A DNA stretch of 64,000 nt from an uncultured Dehalococcoidia bacterium (GCA_951812285.1 OX638292.1:62001-126000); one strand, 5' to 3'. Shown: positions 42,853 to 51,303, counted from the stretch's first letter. Notes: a model not told the origin generated them from the sequence alone. A program made the numbers and translations.

Positions 42853-44250
42853 TTAAGGGGAAATCACCGCGTCCAGCAGCGCCGACACGCTCCCCAGCCC
42901 CTCAACCCCCCACGCCGTCGCGATCGCCCCCGGTATCGCCGAGTCCGCCAGCACCCCCGTCGCGCAGTCCGTGAACTTCTCCGCCAGGTCCTCCCGCGAC
43001 ATCGGCCACTCCGGCGTCCCTCGCGACACCGCAGCCTCCCGCGACAGCACGCTACCGTCCTCGAGCTCTACCTCGACGCGGCTCCGGATGCGCTCGAACC
43101 CCCGCGCCTCGATCTCCTCGTCCAGGTACGGCTTCACCCGCGCCATCATCGCCCGCACCTCCGGGTCCCGCACCACCTCGTCGCGGAACTCCGCTATGCC
43201 CGCCCGACGCCGCAGCGCCAGCACGCCGAGCATGAACTGCATGCTGAACTTCGCCTGCAGCGCGTTCTCCGGCTCCGCGTACCGCAGCGCGTTCAGCACG
43301 TTCGACGCCGTCCCCAGCCGCACCTCGCGGATGCGCCCCGGCGCGACGTCGTGCTCGATCAGCAGCCCCCGCAGCGCGTCCATCGCCGGGTGCAGCAGTG
43401 ACCCGCACGGGTACGGCTTCACCGACACCCCCGGGTCCAGCAGCGCCCACGGCCTGCCCAGCTTGCCGAGCACGTACTCCTCGTCCACCCCACCCCCTGC
43501 TACCGCGAAGAACCCCCACTGCCCGTCGAGCCCCGACGGGTCCGCGCTGTACCCCATCGACGCCAGCTTCGCCGCCACGACGCCGTTCTGCGCCGCCGCG
43601 CCCGAGTGGTACGGCTTCGTCATGGTCCCGAAGTTCACCCGCAGCCCCGCGCTCTTGCTCCCCGCGATGCTCAGCGCCGTCCGCGTGTGCTCCTCGTCGA
43701 GCCCCATCAGCGACGCCGCAGCCGCCGCGGCCGCAAACACCCCGAACGTTCCCGTGCTGTGGAACCCTCGCTGGTAGTGCTGCGGGTTCACCGCCTCCGC
43801 CAGCTTGCACTCCACCTCAAGCCCGATGCTGAACGCCCGCACTAGGTCCCTCCCCGTCGCGCCCGTCTCCTGCCCGACGGCCAGCGCCGCCGAGAGCGCC
43901 GGCACCGTCGGGTGCGTCAGCAGCCCGTACACCCGGTCCGGTGTCGACGCAAGCTGCGTGTCGTCGAAGTCGTGCGCGTGCCCGCTCACCCCCGACGCCA
44001 GCGCCGCAAACTCCGCCGGGTACGCCACCGCGACACCCGGCACCCGCGCCTTGCCCGACACCCCCAGCGTTCCCACGTACCGGTGGATGATCTGCGTGCA
44101 CTCCTCCGGCACCCCCGCCAGCATGACGCCCAGCCCGTCGACGATGCACCGCAGCGACTCAGCCCGCAGGTCGTCGGGCAGGTCGTCGTACGTCGTCTCG
44201 ACGATGAAGCGCGCGGTCTCTTGCGTGATGGTGCCGGTCAGCGTGGTCAT
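42853..44250 (-). CDS. MmgE/PrpD family protein
   Basis: A 465-residue protein of the MmgE/PrpD family (2-methylcitrate dehydratase, aconitate decarboxylase and related). Seen: TGTITQETARFIVETTYDDLPDDL at the start, SGHAHDFDDTQLA near 116, the charged loop SKSAGLRVNFGTMTKPYHSG near 195, and VKPYPCGSLLHPAMDAL near 277. Members act on tricarboxylates, but many environmental ones have no known substrate. GAGG lies upstream of the ATG. Nothing nearby names the substrate; prpC or prpB are not adjacent. Confidence 0.88.
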   Translation of the reverse strand: MTTLTGTITQETARFIVETTYDDLPDDLRAESLRCIVDGLGVMLAGVPEECTQIIHRYVGTLGVSGKARVPGVAVAYPAEFAALASGVSGHAHDFDDTQLASTPDRVYGLLTHPTVPALSAALAVGQETGATGRDLVRAFSIGLEVECKLAEAVNPQHYQRGFHSTGTFGVFAAAAAAASLMGLDEEHTRTALSIAGSKSAGLRVNFGTMTKPYHSGAAAQNGVVAAKLASMGYSADPSGLDGQWGFFAVAGGGVDEEYVLGKLGRPWALLDPGVSVKPYPCGSLLHPAMDALRGLLIEHDVAPGRIREVRLGTASNVLNALRYAEPENALQAKFSMQFMLGVLALRRRAGIAEFRDEVVRDPEVRAMMARVKPYLDEEIEARGFERIRSRVEVELEDGSVLSREAAVSRGTPEWPMSREDLAEKFTDCATGVLADSAIPGAIATAWGVEGLGSVSALLDAVISP

Positions 44251-44340
44251 GAGTTGGGGAACCTCCTGCGGTGGTGTACCATACGGGAGTCCAGCAAAAC
44301 AACGGCATATAGCATACCCCCATTTGTGTTAGGGGTGTCC

Positions 44341-44850
44341 ATGTTCACAGACTTTGAAAGCTGCCCAGGCTGCCGCGGCGCGGTCACCATCCGCACCGTC
44401 GACGGCCAGTGGCGCCCCTACTGCGCCCGCTGCCAGCTCATCATCCAGCTCGGCCCCAAGCTCGTCGCGACGGTCCTCGTCGGCGACCCCTCCAGCCTCC
44501 TCATGGTCCAACGCAGCTACGGCGAGGAGAAGGGTCGATGGGCCCTTCCCGGCGGCTACGTCGAGCAGGGCGAGGTCGTCGAGGAGGCCGCCGCCCGCGA
44601 GGCCATCGAGGAGACGGGCATCGAGGTGACCATCACCGGCCTCGTTGGGCTCTTCTCCGCCCCCGGCCGCTCCATCGTCGTCGCCGCCTACGGTGCCACA
44701 GCCGTCGGCGGCGCCCTCACGACAGACTCCTGGGAGATTGACGGCGCCGGCTACTTCTCCGTCGACAACCTCCCCCCACTAGCCTTCCCCCAAGACGACC
44801 GAATCATCGCCAAGTGGGTGGAGATGTTCGAGGCGCAAAGGAAAAGCTAA
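44341..44850 (+). CDS. NUDIX hydrolase with N-terminal zinc ribbon
   Basis: A 169-residue protein. CPGCRGAV and CARCQL near residues 8-35 form a four-cysteine zinc ribbon; this layout is seen in NADH pyrophosphatase-like NUDIX proteins. The NUDIX box follows as GGYVEQGEVVEEAAAREAIEETG (75-97) and is complete for G-x5-E-x7-R-E-x2-E-E-x-G. It should cleave a nucleoside diphosphate-linked compound; substrate unknown. AGGGGTG lies before the ATG. Divergent from the MmgE/PrpD gene. Confidence 0.9.
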   Translation: MFTDFESCPGCRGAVTIRTVDGQWRPYCARCQLIIQLGPKLVATVLVGDPSSLLMVQRSYGEEKGRWALPGGYVEQGEVVEEAAAREAIEETGIEVTITGLVGLFSAPGRSIVVAAYGATAVGGALTTDSWEIDGAGYFSVDNLPPLAFPQDDRIIAKWVEMFEAQRKS

Positions 44851-44869
44851 CCACCAGCCCCCATCCCCG

Positions 44870-44897
44870 TTGACACCCCCGCCCTATGCGCTATCAT
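44870..44897 (+). promoter_or_regulatory. Promoter of the pantothenate operon
   Basis: TTGACA at 44870-44875 and TATCAT at 44892-44897 are 16 bp apart. The start would be near 44904, leaving about 170 bases of leader before the ATG at 45076. The leader contains an AGGAGG at about 44922 without a start codon at the right distance. Confidence 0.55.
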
Positions 44898-45075
44898 TGT
44901 CGCGTCGCCAACCGTAACAGGAGGCGAACGGGTTCCGGCAACCTCAATCTTCGGCCGCGGGGATCAGCATGACCGCGACGGCGCCTTCAAGACTCGCGTT
45001 CTTCCAATACGCTAGCCGTGTGCGTCCGATTGCGTGCTCTGCCCGTCCCGTTGCCTGTGCATCGGGACGAGCGAC

Positions 45076-45987
45076 ATGACCGGCGCGCAAACCCTCGGAA
45101 ACATCGGCTTCATCGGTGCGGGCGCAATGGCCTCGACCCTCGCGATCGCCATGCACCGCCGCGGCTACGCCGTCCGCGCCGTCGCCAGCCGCACCGAAGC
45201 CTCCGCCGAGCGCCTCGCCGCCGGGATCCCCGGCTGCGATCCCCTCTCGCCGCAAGCCGTCGCCGACCGCTCCGACACCGTCTTCCTCACCGTCCCCGAT
45301 GACGCCATCGCGCACGTTGCTGCGACCCTGCGCTGGCGCAACAACCAATTTGTCATCCACTGCTCCGGCGCCCTCGACATCGATGTCCTCTCTCCTGCCG
45401 CTAGATCCGGTGCCCAGACAGGCGGACTGCACCCGCTGCAGACCTTCACCGCCGGCGTCGACCCCGAGGCATCCCTCCGCGGCATCGCCTACGCAGTCGA
45501 GGCCTACTCGCCCCTGCGCGAGTCCCTCGAAGCGCTCGCGACAGCCCTCGGAGGCTGGCTGCTCCCCCTCGATTCCACCGACCGCGCCGTCTACCACGCC
45601 AGCGCCATCGCTGCCTGCGGCCTCGTCGCCACGCTCCTGAAGCAGGCAGGCGACCTCTGGCGGGGCATTCCCGGTCTCGACGGCAACGGCATGCGCGCCC
45701 TGCTGCCCCTGACTCGCAGCACCCTCGACAACATCGAACGCCAGGGCCTCCCTGACGCCCTCACCGGCCCCGCCGCCCGCGGCGACGTCGGCGTCGTCCG
45801 CATGCACCTCGACGCCCTCGGTGAGCGCGCCCCGGGCTTCCTGCCGCTGTACGCCGCCCTGTCGCTCGCCCTGCTCCCCATCGCCCGCGACAAGGGCACC
45901 CTCGCCGGGCCGCAGGAAGCCCAGCTCCGTGAGCTGCTCACCGCATCCCTGACCGAATCCAGGACTGAAGGAGCGCCATGCGCGTAA
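45076..45987 (+). CDS. Rossmann/DUF2520 dehydrogenase-like protein, candidate ketopantoate reductase
   Basis: A 303-residue protein with an N-terminal Rossmann domain (NIGFIGAGAMASTLAIAM, glycine loop GAGAMA at residues 14-19) and a C-terminal DUF2520-type helical domain (HASAIAACGLVATLLKQAGDLW near 177). It resembles NAD(P)-dependent short imine or ketoacid reductases. Its 3' end overlaps panB by 10 bases, and panC follows. Since no panE is in the window, it may reduce ketopantoate to pantoate; this is inference from position. The ATG at 45076 is near a weak GGGACGAG site. Confidence 0.8.
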   Translation: MTGAQTLGNIGFIGAGAMASTLAIAMHRRGYAVRAVASRTEASAERLAAGIPGCDPLSPQAVADRSDTVFLTVPDDAIAHVAATLRWRNNQFVIHCSGALDIDVLSPAARSGAQTGGLHPLQTFTAGVDPEASLRGIAYAVEAYSPLRESLEALATALGGWLLPLDSTDRAVYHASAIAACGLVATLLKQAGDLWRGIPGLDGNGMRALLPLTRSTLDNIERQGLPDALTGPAARGDVGVVRMHLDALGERAPGFLPLYAALSLALLPIARDKGTLAGPQEAQLRELLTASLTESRTEGAPCA

Positions 45988-46763
45988 CTACCCGTGACGT
46001 GCAGCGGTTCAAGACGCAAGGGGAGCGCTTCCCCGTGCTGACCGCCTACGACTTCCCCACCGCCCGGCTCGTCGAGGAGGCCGGTGTCCCCGTCATCCTC
46101 GTCGGCGACAGCCTCGGCCAGGTGGTGCTCGGCCACTCCTCCACTATCCCCGTGACCATGGATGTCATGCTCCACCACACCGCCGCCGTCGTCCGCGGCA
46201 CCGAGCGCGCGATGGTGATCGCCGACATGCCCTTCCTCTCCTACAACTTGAGCGACGAGCAAGCCCTCCAGAACGCCGGCCGCTTCCTGCAGGAGGCCGG
46301 CGCGCAGGCGGTCAAGCTCGAGGGCGGCGTCCGCGTCGCCGAGACCGTCCGCCGCGTGACCCAGGCCGGCATCCCCGTCATGGGCCACATCGGCCTCACC
46401 CCCCAGTCCGTCAACCAGATCGGTGGCTACCGCATCCAGGGCAAGACCGAGGCCGAAGCCGTCGCCCTCATGGATGACGCCATCGCCCTCCAGCAGGCCG
46501 GCGCCTACTCCGTCGTCCTCGAGCTCGTCCCCGACGAACTCGCGAAGGCCGTCACCGAGCGCCTCGATGTCCCCACCGTCGGCATAGGCGCCGGTCCCCA
46601 CTGCGACGGGCAGGTGCAGGTGGTCCACGACTTGCTGGGCTTCGGCACCTCCTACATTCCCAAGCACGCCCGCCGCTTCGCCGACGTCGGCGACGTCATC
46701 CGCGACGCCGTCGCCCGCTACGCAGGAGAAGTCCGCTCGGGCGACTTCCCCAACGGCGGCTAA
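45978..46763 (+). CDS. panB: 3-methyl-2-oxobutanoate hydroxymethyltransferase
   Basis: A 261-residue PanB that makes ketopantoate from ketoisovalerate with methylene-THF. Seen: LTAYDFPTARLVEEAGV, LVGDSLGQVVLGHSSTIPVTMD with metal Asp near 44, KLEGGVRVAETV near 114, and GHIGLTPQSVNQIGGY near 138. Length is normal. It overlaps the DUF2520 gene and is 5 bp before panC. Confidence 0.97.
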   Translation: MRVTTRDVQRFKTQGERFPVLTAYDFPTARLVEEAGVPVILVGDSLGQVVLGHSSTIPVTMDVMLHHTAAVVRGTERAMVIADMPFLSYNLSDEQALQNAGRFLQEAGAQAVKLEGGVRVAETVRRVTQAGIPVMGHIGLTPQSVNQIGGYRIQGKTEAEAVALMDDAIALQQAGAYSVVLELVPDELAKAVTERLDVPTVGIGAGPHCDGQVQVVHDLLGFGTSYIPKHARRFADVGDVIRDAVARYAGEVRSGDFPNGG

Positions 46764-46768
46764 CCCCC

Positions 46769-47605
46769 ATGATTGTCTGCACTACCATCGCCGAGGCCCG
46801 TGACGCCCTGCGCGGCGTCGAGCGCCCCCTCGGTGCGGTCCTCACCATGGGCGCCCTCCACGCCGGCCACCTCGCCCTCATCCGCCGCGCCCGCGCCGAG
46901 TGCAAAACGGTGGTGGCCACCATCTACGTGAACCCCACCCAGTTCGGCGACGCCAGCGACCTCGACACCTACCCCCGACCCATGCAGGACGACCTCCGCG
47001 TCCTCCGCCGAGAGGGCGTCGACGTCCTCCTCGTCCCTTCCGACGCCGAGATCTACCCCGAGGGCTTCAGTGCATGGATCGAGCCCGGCGAAATAGGCGA
47101 GCGCCTTGAGGGCGAGCACCGCCCCGGCCACTTCCGCGGCGTCTGCACCGTCGTCCTCAAGCTCTTCAACATCCTCTCACCCGACCGCAGCTATTTCGGC
47201 CAGAAGGACGCCCAGCAGGTGCTCGTCATCCGCCGGATGGTCGATCACCTCGCCCTGCCCATCGACATCGTCCCCGTCCCCACCGTCCGCGAGCGCGACG
47301 GCCTCGCCATGTCCAGCCGCAACGGCAACCTCACCACCCAGGAACGCCGCGCCGCCCGCGTCCTCCACCGCGCCCTCACCGCTGCCCGTGACCTCGCCGC
47401 CGAAGGCGAACGCAACGCCAACACCCTCCGCGCCGCCATCCACGCCACCCTCGCGGAAGAACCCCTCGTCACCATCGACTACATCAGCATCGCCCACCCA
47501 CAAACCCTCAAAGAACTAACCACCCTAAGCGGCCCAGCCCTCGCCTCCCTCGCCGTCCGAATAGGCCAGACCCGCCTGATAGACAACATCACCCTCCTGG
47601 GCTAG
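46769..47605 (+). CDS. panC: Pantothenate synthetase
   Basis: A 278-residue nucleotidyltransferase-fold ligase that joins pantoate and beta-alanine using ATP. The HxGH motif is in MGALHAGHLALIRRA (residues 28-42). The later KMSSS-like loop reads LAMSSRNGNL near 184, and NPTQFGDASDLDTYPR near 55 is diagnostic. Length is normal. The stop is followed by a block of palindromic repeats. Confidence 0.97.
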   Translation: MIVCTTIAEARDALRGVERPLGAVLTMGALHAGHLALIRRARAECKTVVATIYVNPTQFGDASDLDTYPRPMQDDLRVLRREGVDVLLVPSDAEIYPEGFSAWIEPGEIGERLEGEHRPGHFRGVCTVVLKLFNILSPDRSYFGQKDAQQVLVIRRMVDHLALPIDIVPVPTVRERDGLAMSSRNGNLTTQERRAARVLHRALTAARDLAAEGERNANTLRAAIHATLAEEPLVTIDYISIAHPQTLKELTTLSGPALASLAVRIGQTRLIDNITLLG

Positions 47606-47641
47606 CCCCGCCTACGCCGTACCCGCTCCACACTGCTACCG

Positions 47642-47968
47642 TCATTCCCGCGAAAGCGGGAACCCAGGGCAGGGGAGGAAGTGAGGGGCCGTCCCCCCTC
47701 CACGCGCCCCCACCACCGTCCCCGCCCTCCAACCGTCGTTCCCCCCCTCGTCGTTCCCGTGAAAACGGGAACCCAGGGCAGGGGCGGAAGCGAGGGGCCG
47801 TCCCCACTCCCGCGCCCCCACTGCCGCCCCCGCCCACCCCCGTCGTTCCCGCCCCCCCGTCGTTCCCGTGAAAACGGGAACCCAGGGCAGGGGCGGCCTC
47901 GCGGGGCCGTCCCCACTCCCGCGCCCCCGCACAGTCCCCACCCCGTCGTTCCTGCGGAGGCAGGAACC
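47642..47968 (+). repeat. Three tandem 109-bp units carrying the dispersed palindrome
   Basis: ATTCCCGCGAAAGCGGGAAC-type palindromes begin at about 47643, 47752 and 47861, exactly 109 bp apart. The units share the palindrome, a CCCAGGGCAGGGG block and a GAGGGGCCGTCCCC block, and differ in a C-rich middle. A fourth, different palindrome (GTTCCTGCGGAGGCAGGAAC) sits at 47948-47967. The 453-bp region 47606-48058 otherwise holds no gene. Confidence 0.85.
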
Positions 47969-48011
47969 CCGACAAACAGCCAACGCCCGCAATCCCAGCC
48001 GCCAAACCCTG

Positions 48012-48028
48012 ACACAAGCCCCTCGCGC
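48012..48028 (+). repeat. 17-bp motif TGACACAAGC(N)7, second copy
   Basis: TGACACAAGCCCCTCGC at about 48010-48026, upstream of the GNQN gene copy 2. A sister lies upstream of copy 1. Confidence 0.4.
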
Positions 48029-48058
48029 GAAACCCAACCACCCCGCTACCCTCTCCCC

Positions 48059-48385
48059 ATGAACAACAACAACGCAGCCCCCGACCACCACGACGACAAC
48101 CCACGGAGGAAGAAGCGAAAGCCCGGCGGCCAGCCCGGCAACCAGAACGGCCGCAAGCGTGGCCTCTTCGACAGGACGCTCACCCCGGAGCAGCGAAACG
48201 CCCTTAAAGCTGCCCGGCGCGCCCGCAAGCTCCCCGATGTGGTAAACGTCGTCCGCATCAAGCTCGTGGCTTTGCTCTCCGATCCCCATGCCGACCTCGA
48301 TCGGCTCATCCGCCTCAACCGGATGTTGACGCGCATGCTGCGGATCGAGAGCAGGAAACGCTCGGAACGCGAGAGGTGGGGGTGA
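48059..48385 (+). CDS. Small basic GNQN-motif protein, copy 2
   Basis: A 108-residue basic protein. RRKKRKPGGQPGNQNGRKRGLF near residues 16-38 repeats the GNQNARKHG motif of the protein at 14786-15157. LTPEQRNALKAARRARKL and the leucine-rich SDPHADLDRLIRLNRMLTRMLRI follow, again as in copy 1. Unlike copy 1 there is no clear ribosome site before the ATG (CTCTCCCCATG). Upstream are a palindrome with a CCCCGACAA tail and the 17-bp motif, as for copy 1. Function unknown. Confidence 0.65.
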   Translation: MNNNNAAPDHHDDNPRRKKRKPGGQPGNQNGRKRGLFDRTLTPEQRNALKAARRARKLPDVVNVVRIKLVALLSDPHADLDRLIRLNRMLTRMLRIESRKRSERERWG

Positions 48386-48470
48386 TGCAGAAAAACTTTC
48401 GTGTTGTAGCTGAAATGTGCCGCATCGGCTACAGGGCGGACACGGTTGTTTTTCTCCGCGGCCGCGGTGT
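48376..48470 (+). other. Possible remnant of a second cassette gene
   Basis: A short frame reads FRVVAEMCRIGYRAD soon after the copy 2 stop. A frame after copy 1 (about 15200-15245) reads YVFVAEVLRIARRN. The shared V-A-E-x-x-R-I-x-x-R pattern, in the same frame of GTA-GCT-GAA, suggests a common decayed gene. This is weak evidence. Confidence 0.3.
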
Positions 48471-48499
48471 TGGGGGAGAAATCTCCAGGCGAGCTTGTC

Positions 48500-49003
48500 C
48501 TACGAGACCGGCGCGGTCGGCGGCTCCCCGTCCCCGGACCCTTGGTCCGCCGAGTCCTCCGCCGAGTCCAGTTCCCCCCGCGCCTTCCGCCGGAAGTGCT
48601 GCACCACCGGCGACAGCACCGGCACCCCGACGCGGTACTTCCCGACGGCCAGGAAGTACAGGTACTGCACCAGTCCCTGCAGCCCGCCCGTCTTGGGGTT
48701 GAAGGTCACCGTCCAGCGGGTCCCGCCCTTAACAATCTCGAACACGTCCTCGCGGTCCGCCCACGTCGACTCGACGGCCTCCATCGTCCGCCGCCTCGGG
48801 TACTCGAAGGCGCACAGCCACAGCACCTCGTCGCCCTCGTCCGTGTCGCGGGTCAGCACGGCGCCCTCAGTCTCCTCGACCGTCTCGCCGTACTTCTGCG
48901 AGAAGAGCACCCGGTCGAGGGGCCCGTCCGGCCCCACCGCGGTCACGTGCTCGTAGACCTCCTCGATGGGCCCCGGCACCGTCGTGTGGAAGCTCAGCTT
49001 CAC
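48500..49003 (-). CDS. SRPBCC (START-like) domain protein
   Basis: A 167-residue helix-grip-fold protein. It begins MKLSFHTTVPGPIEEVYEHVTAVGPDG, and FEIVKGGTRWTVTFNPKTGGLQGLVQYLYFLA near 87-118 is the usual later strand and long helix. The last 30 residues are acidic and low in complexity. The fold binds hydrophobic ligands or acts as a cyclase/aromatase; no ligand can be named. It is 15 bp downstream of the 3-hydroxyisobutyrate dehydrogenase-like gene on the same strand. Confidence 0.75.
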   Translation of the reverse strand: MKLSFHTTVPGPIEEVYEHVTAVGPDGPLDRVLFSQKYGETVEETEGAVLTRDTDEGDEVLWLCAFEYPRRRTMEAVESTWADREDVFEIVKGGTRWTVTFNPKTGGLQGLVQYLYFLAVGKYRVGVPVLSPVVQHFRRKARGELDSAEDSADQGSGDGEPPTAPVS

Positions 49004-49018
49004 TGCGAAGGCCCTCGG

Positions 49019-49912
49019 CTACGCGTCCGCGAACCGCGCCTGCACCCCGGCGAGCGCCTCCAGCGCCTTCACGTACGCCTGCGTCCCCTCGTCGCCGTGC
49101 CCCTGCCCCTCGACGGCACGGTACAGGTGGTGCACCAGCGGCGTCGTGAACAGCGGCAGGTTCATCGCCTGCGCCGACTGCATGATTAACCGCAGGTCCT
49201 TCTGCTGCAGCTTCACCATGAATCCCGGCGCAAAGTCGTCCTTCAGCAGCCGCGCGCCCAGGTTCTCCAGCTGCCACGAGTTCGCCGCGCCCCCCGTGAC
49301 CGCCGAGAACACGGCCTGCAGGTCCGCGCCCGCCTTCGCGCCGAACACCAGCCCCTCGCACACCGCCGCCATCGTGCCCGCGACGATGACCTGGTTCACC
49401 AGCTTGGTCACCTGCCCCATGCCGAGCTCGCCGCAGTAGGTGATCCGAGTGCCCATCGCCTCCAAAACAGGCCGAGCCCCCTCGAAGGCGTCCTTGTCGC
49501 CGCCCAGCATGATGGACAGCGCCGCGTTCTGTGCCCCCAGCACGCCGCCGCTCACCGGCGCGTCCAGCATCGGCACGCCCCGCTCGGCCAGCCGCGCGCC
49601 CACGTCGCGCGTCACTTCCGGCGAGATGGTGCTCATGTCGATCACCACCGTCCCCGGCGCGACGCCCTCGATGACGCCCCCCTCGCCCAGAATGACGGCC
49701 TGCACGTCCGGCGAGTCCGTCACCATCGTGATGACGACATCCGCTCCCGCCGCCGCGTCCGCCGGCGACGTCGCAGCCTCGCCGCCGTCCGCAACAAACG
49801 CATCCACCTTGGCCGACGTCCGGTTCCACGCCCGAACGCTGTGCCCGGCCTTCACCAGGTTCCGGCTCATGGGCGCCCCCATCAGCCCCAGCCCAACGAA
49901 TCCAACCTTCAT
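49019..49912 (-). CDS. 3-hydroxyisobutyrate dehydrogenase family NAD(P) oxidoreductase
   Basis: A 297-residue beta-hydroxyacid dehydrogenase. The N-terminal MKVGFVGLGLMGAPMSRNL is the dinucleotide loop GxGxMG (residues 7-12), followed by MLDAPVSGGVLGA near 118 for the substrate. The catalytic Lys is in GELGMGQVTKLVNQ near 168. Members act on 3-hydroxyisobutyrate, tartronate semialdehyde or similar, and some reduce imines or succinic semialdehyde; the substrate here is open. Its stop is followed by the SRPBCC gene. Confidence 0.9.
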   Translation of the reverse strand: MKVGFVGLGLMGAPMSRNLVKAGHSVRAWNRTSAKVDAFVADGGEAATSPADAAAGADVVITMVTDSPDVQAVILGEGGVIEGVAPGTVVIDMSTISPEVTRDVGARLAERGVPMLDAPVSGGVLGAQNAALSIMLGGDKDAFEGARPVLEAMGTRITYCGELGMGQVTKLVNQVIVAGTMAAVCEGLVFGAKAGADLQAVFSAVTGGAANSWQLENLGARLLKDDFAPGFMVKLQQKDLRLIMQSAQAMNLPLFTTPLVHHLYRAVEGQGHGDEGTQAYVKALEALAGVQARFADA

Positions 49913-49959
49913 GCAATGTCTCCTTACGTCAGGACACGGTCTCCTTTGCGTACCAGCTC

Positions 49960-50396
49960 GTCATTCCCGCGCCCCCCGGCTCGTCATTCCCGCGTCCCTC
50001 TTCGTCATTCCTGCGCCCCTCTTCGTCATTCCTGCGAAGGCAGGAATCCAGAGGGGAGTGGAGTGGGGAACCCCTGCGCTCCGCCCTCGTACTCTTTCGG
50101 GGTCACTCCCGCCGTCCGGCTCTCCATACCGGCGAACGCCGGTATCCAGGGGAGGGGCCGCCCGAATGGCGAATGGCAAATCGCCCGTCAAGCCCGCGCG
50201 CCCTGAGCCCGTCGAAGGACCGCCCGAACGGACTCCAGTGGCTCTGGTCGCCCCTACTCTCCGCCCCCGACCTCTTTCGGCGTCATGCCCGCGCACCAAC
50301 TCGTCATACCCGCGCCACCAACTCGTCATTCCTGCGCCCCTCTTCGTCATTCCTGCGAAGGCAGGAATCCAGAGGGGAGGGGAGCGGGGAACCCCT
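49960..50396 (+). repeat. Cluster of decayed and intact palindromes, duplicated block
   Basis: Intact palindromes lie at 50028-50047, 50126-50145 and 50349-50368. Several half copies (TCGTCATTCCCGCG) precede them at about 49960-50020 and 50290-50340. The block TCATTCCTGCGAAGGCAGGAATCC plus its CAGAGGGGAG...AACCCCT tail occurs twice about 321 bp apart. A GCGCCCTGAGCCCGTCGAAGGAC repeat is at 50196-50220. The 482-bp gap 49913-50394 otherwise holds no gene. Confidence 0.8.
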
Positions 50397-51177
50397 AAGC
50401 CCCGGCCTTCTCCCGCTCGCGGCAGCTGCTGATGTAGTTGCGTGCCCCGGCAGCGAGAAACGCCGGCGTGCCCGTCGCCAGGTACTGGTACCCCACGTTC
50501 CGCCAGTGCTCGTACGCGTCGGCGTCCCGCGCGATGGTGCCAGCCCACTTGCCCGCGGCCACCGCGGCCTTGCCCACGTGCTCTATCGCCTCCATCACCG
50601 CCGGGTGCTCCGGCTGCCCCGGGTACCCCATCGAGATCGACAGGTCCGTCGGCCCAACGAACACCAGGTCGACGCCCTCCGTCGACACGATCTCCGCCGC
50701 CGCCTCGACGGCCCGCGTGGTCTCGATCTGCACGCACAGGATGATCTCCTCGTTCGCGAGCTTGACGTACTCGCCCAGCGGCATCCCGACGCCGTAGCCC
50801 GCGGCCCGAACGCCAGCCAGCCCGCGCAGTCCCACCGGCGGGTATCGCACCGCGTCGACGGTCGCCCGCGCCTCCGCCGCCGAGTTCACCTGCGGGATCT
50901 GCGCCCCCATGACGCCCGTGTCCAGGTACCGCAGGATGTTCTGTGGCGAGTTCAGCGCGATCCGGCACATCGTCGATATCCCGACGGCCTCCGCCGCCCG
51001 CACCTGGTGCTCGCAAGACTCCAGGTCCGACACGCCGTGCTCCGCGTCGATGATGACGAAGTCCATCCCCAGAAACCCCAGGATCTCCACGGCGTCCGCA
51101 GACGGGATCGAGTTGAAGGCGCCGATGACGCCCTCCCCGTTGCGCAGCTTCGCCTTAAGGGTGTTGGTGCCAATCAT
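50395..51177 (-). CDS. HpcH/HpaI-type aldolase
   Basis: A 260-residue class II (metal) aldolase barrel. FVIIDAEHGVSDLESC near 41-56 carries the catalytic His of AEHG; GLRGLAGVRA near 117, ILCVQIETTRAVEAA near 142 (metal Glu) and DLVFVGPTDLSISMG near 165 are typical. Relatives cleave 4-hydroxy-2-oxo acids such as 2,4-dihydroxyhept-2-ene-1,7-dioate or 2-keto-3-deoxy sugars. The ATG at 51177 follows GGAGG; a longer frame upstream is not conserved-looking. Its TAG comes from the end of the adjacent palindrome element. Confidence 0.87.
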   Translation of the reverse strand: MIGTNTLKAKLRNGEGVIGAFNSIPSADAVEILGFLGMDFVIIDAEHGVSDLESCEHQVRAAEAVGISTMCRIALNSPQNILRYLDTGVMGAQIPQVNSAAEARATVDAVRYPPVGLRGLAGVRAAGYGVGMPLGEYVKLANEEIILCVQIETTRAVEAAAEIVSTEGVDLVFVGPTDLSISMGYPGQPEHPAVMEAIEHVGKAAVAAGKWAGTIARDADAYEHWRNVGYQYLATGTPAFLAAGARNYISSCREREKAGA

Positions 51178-51303
51178 GCGTGGTCCTCCGTTCGAGTGTG
51201 GAGTTGGCGCACCGCGATACACGTCGCAGCGGGCCGGAAACACTGTAATGGAGGGGGTGTGCCGGGGCAAGGGTTGGAGGAGGTGTCAGGGCCTCGCGGA
51301 GCG

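Noticed and set aside
44904-45075. Known riboswitch in the pan leader
   Set aside because: No conserved box of a known class was recognised.
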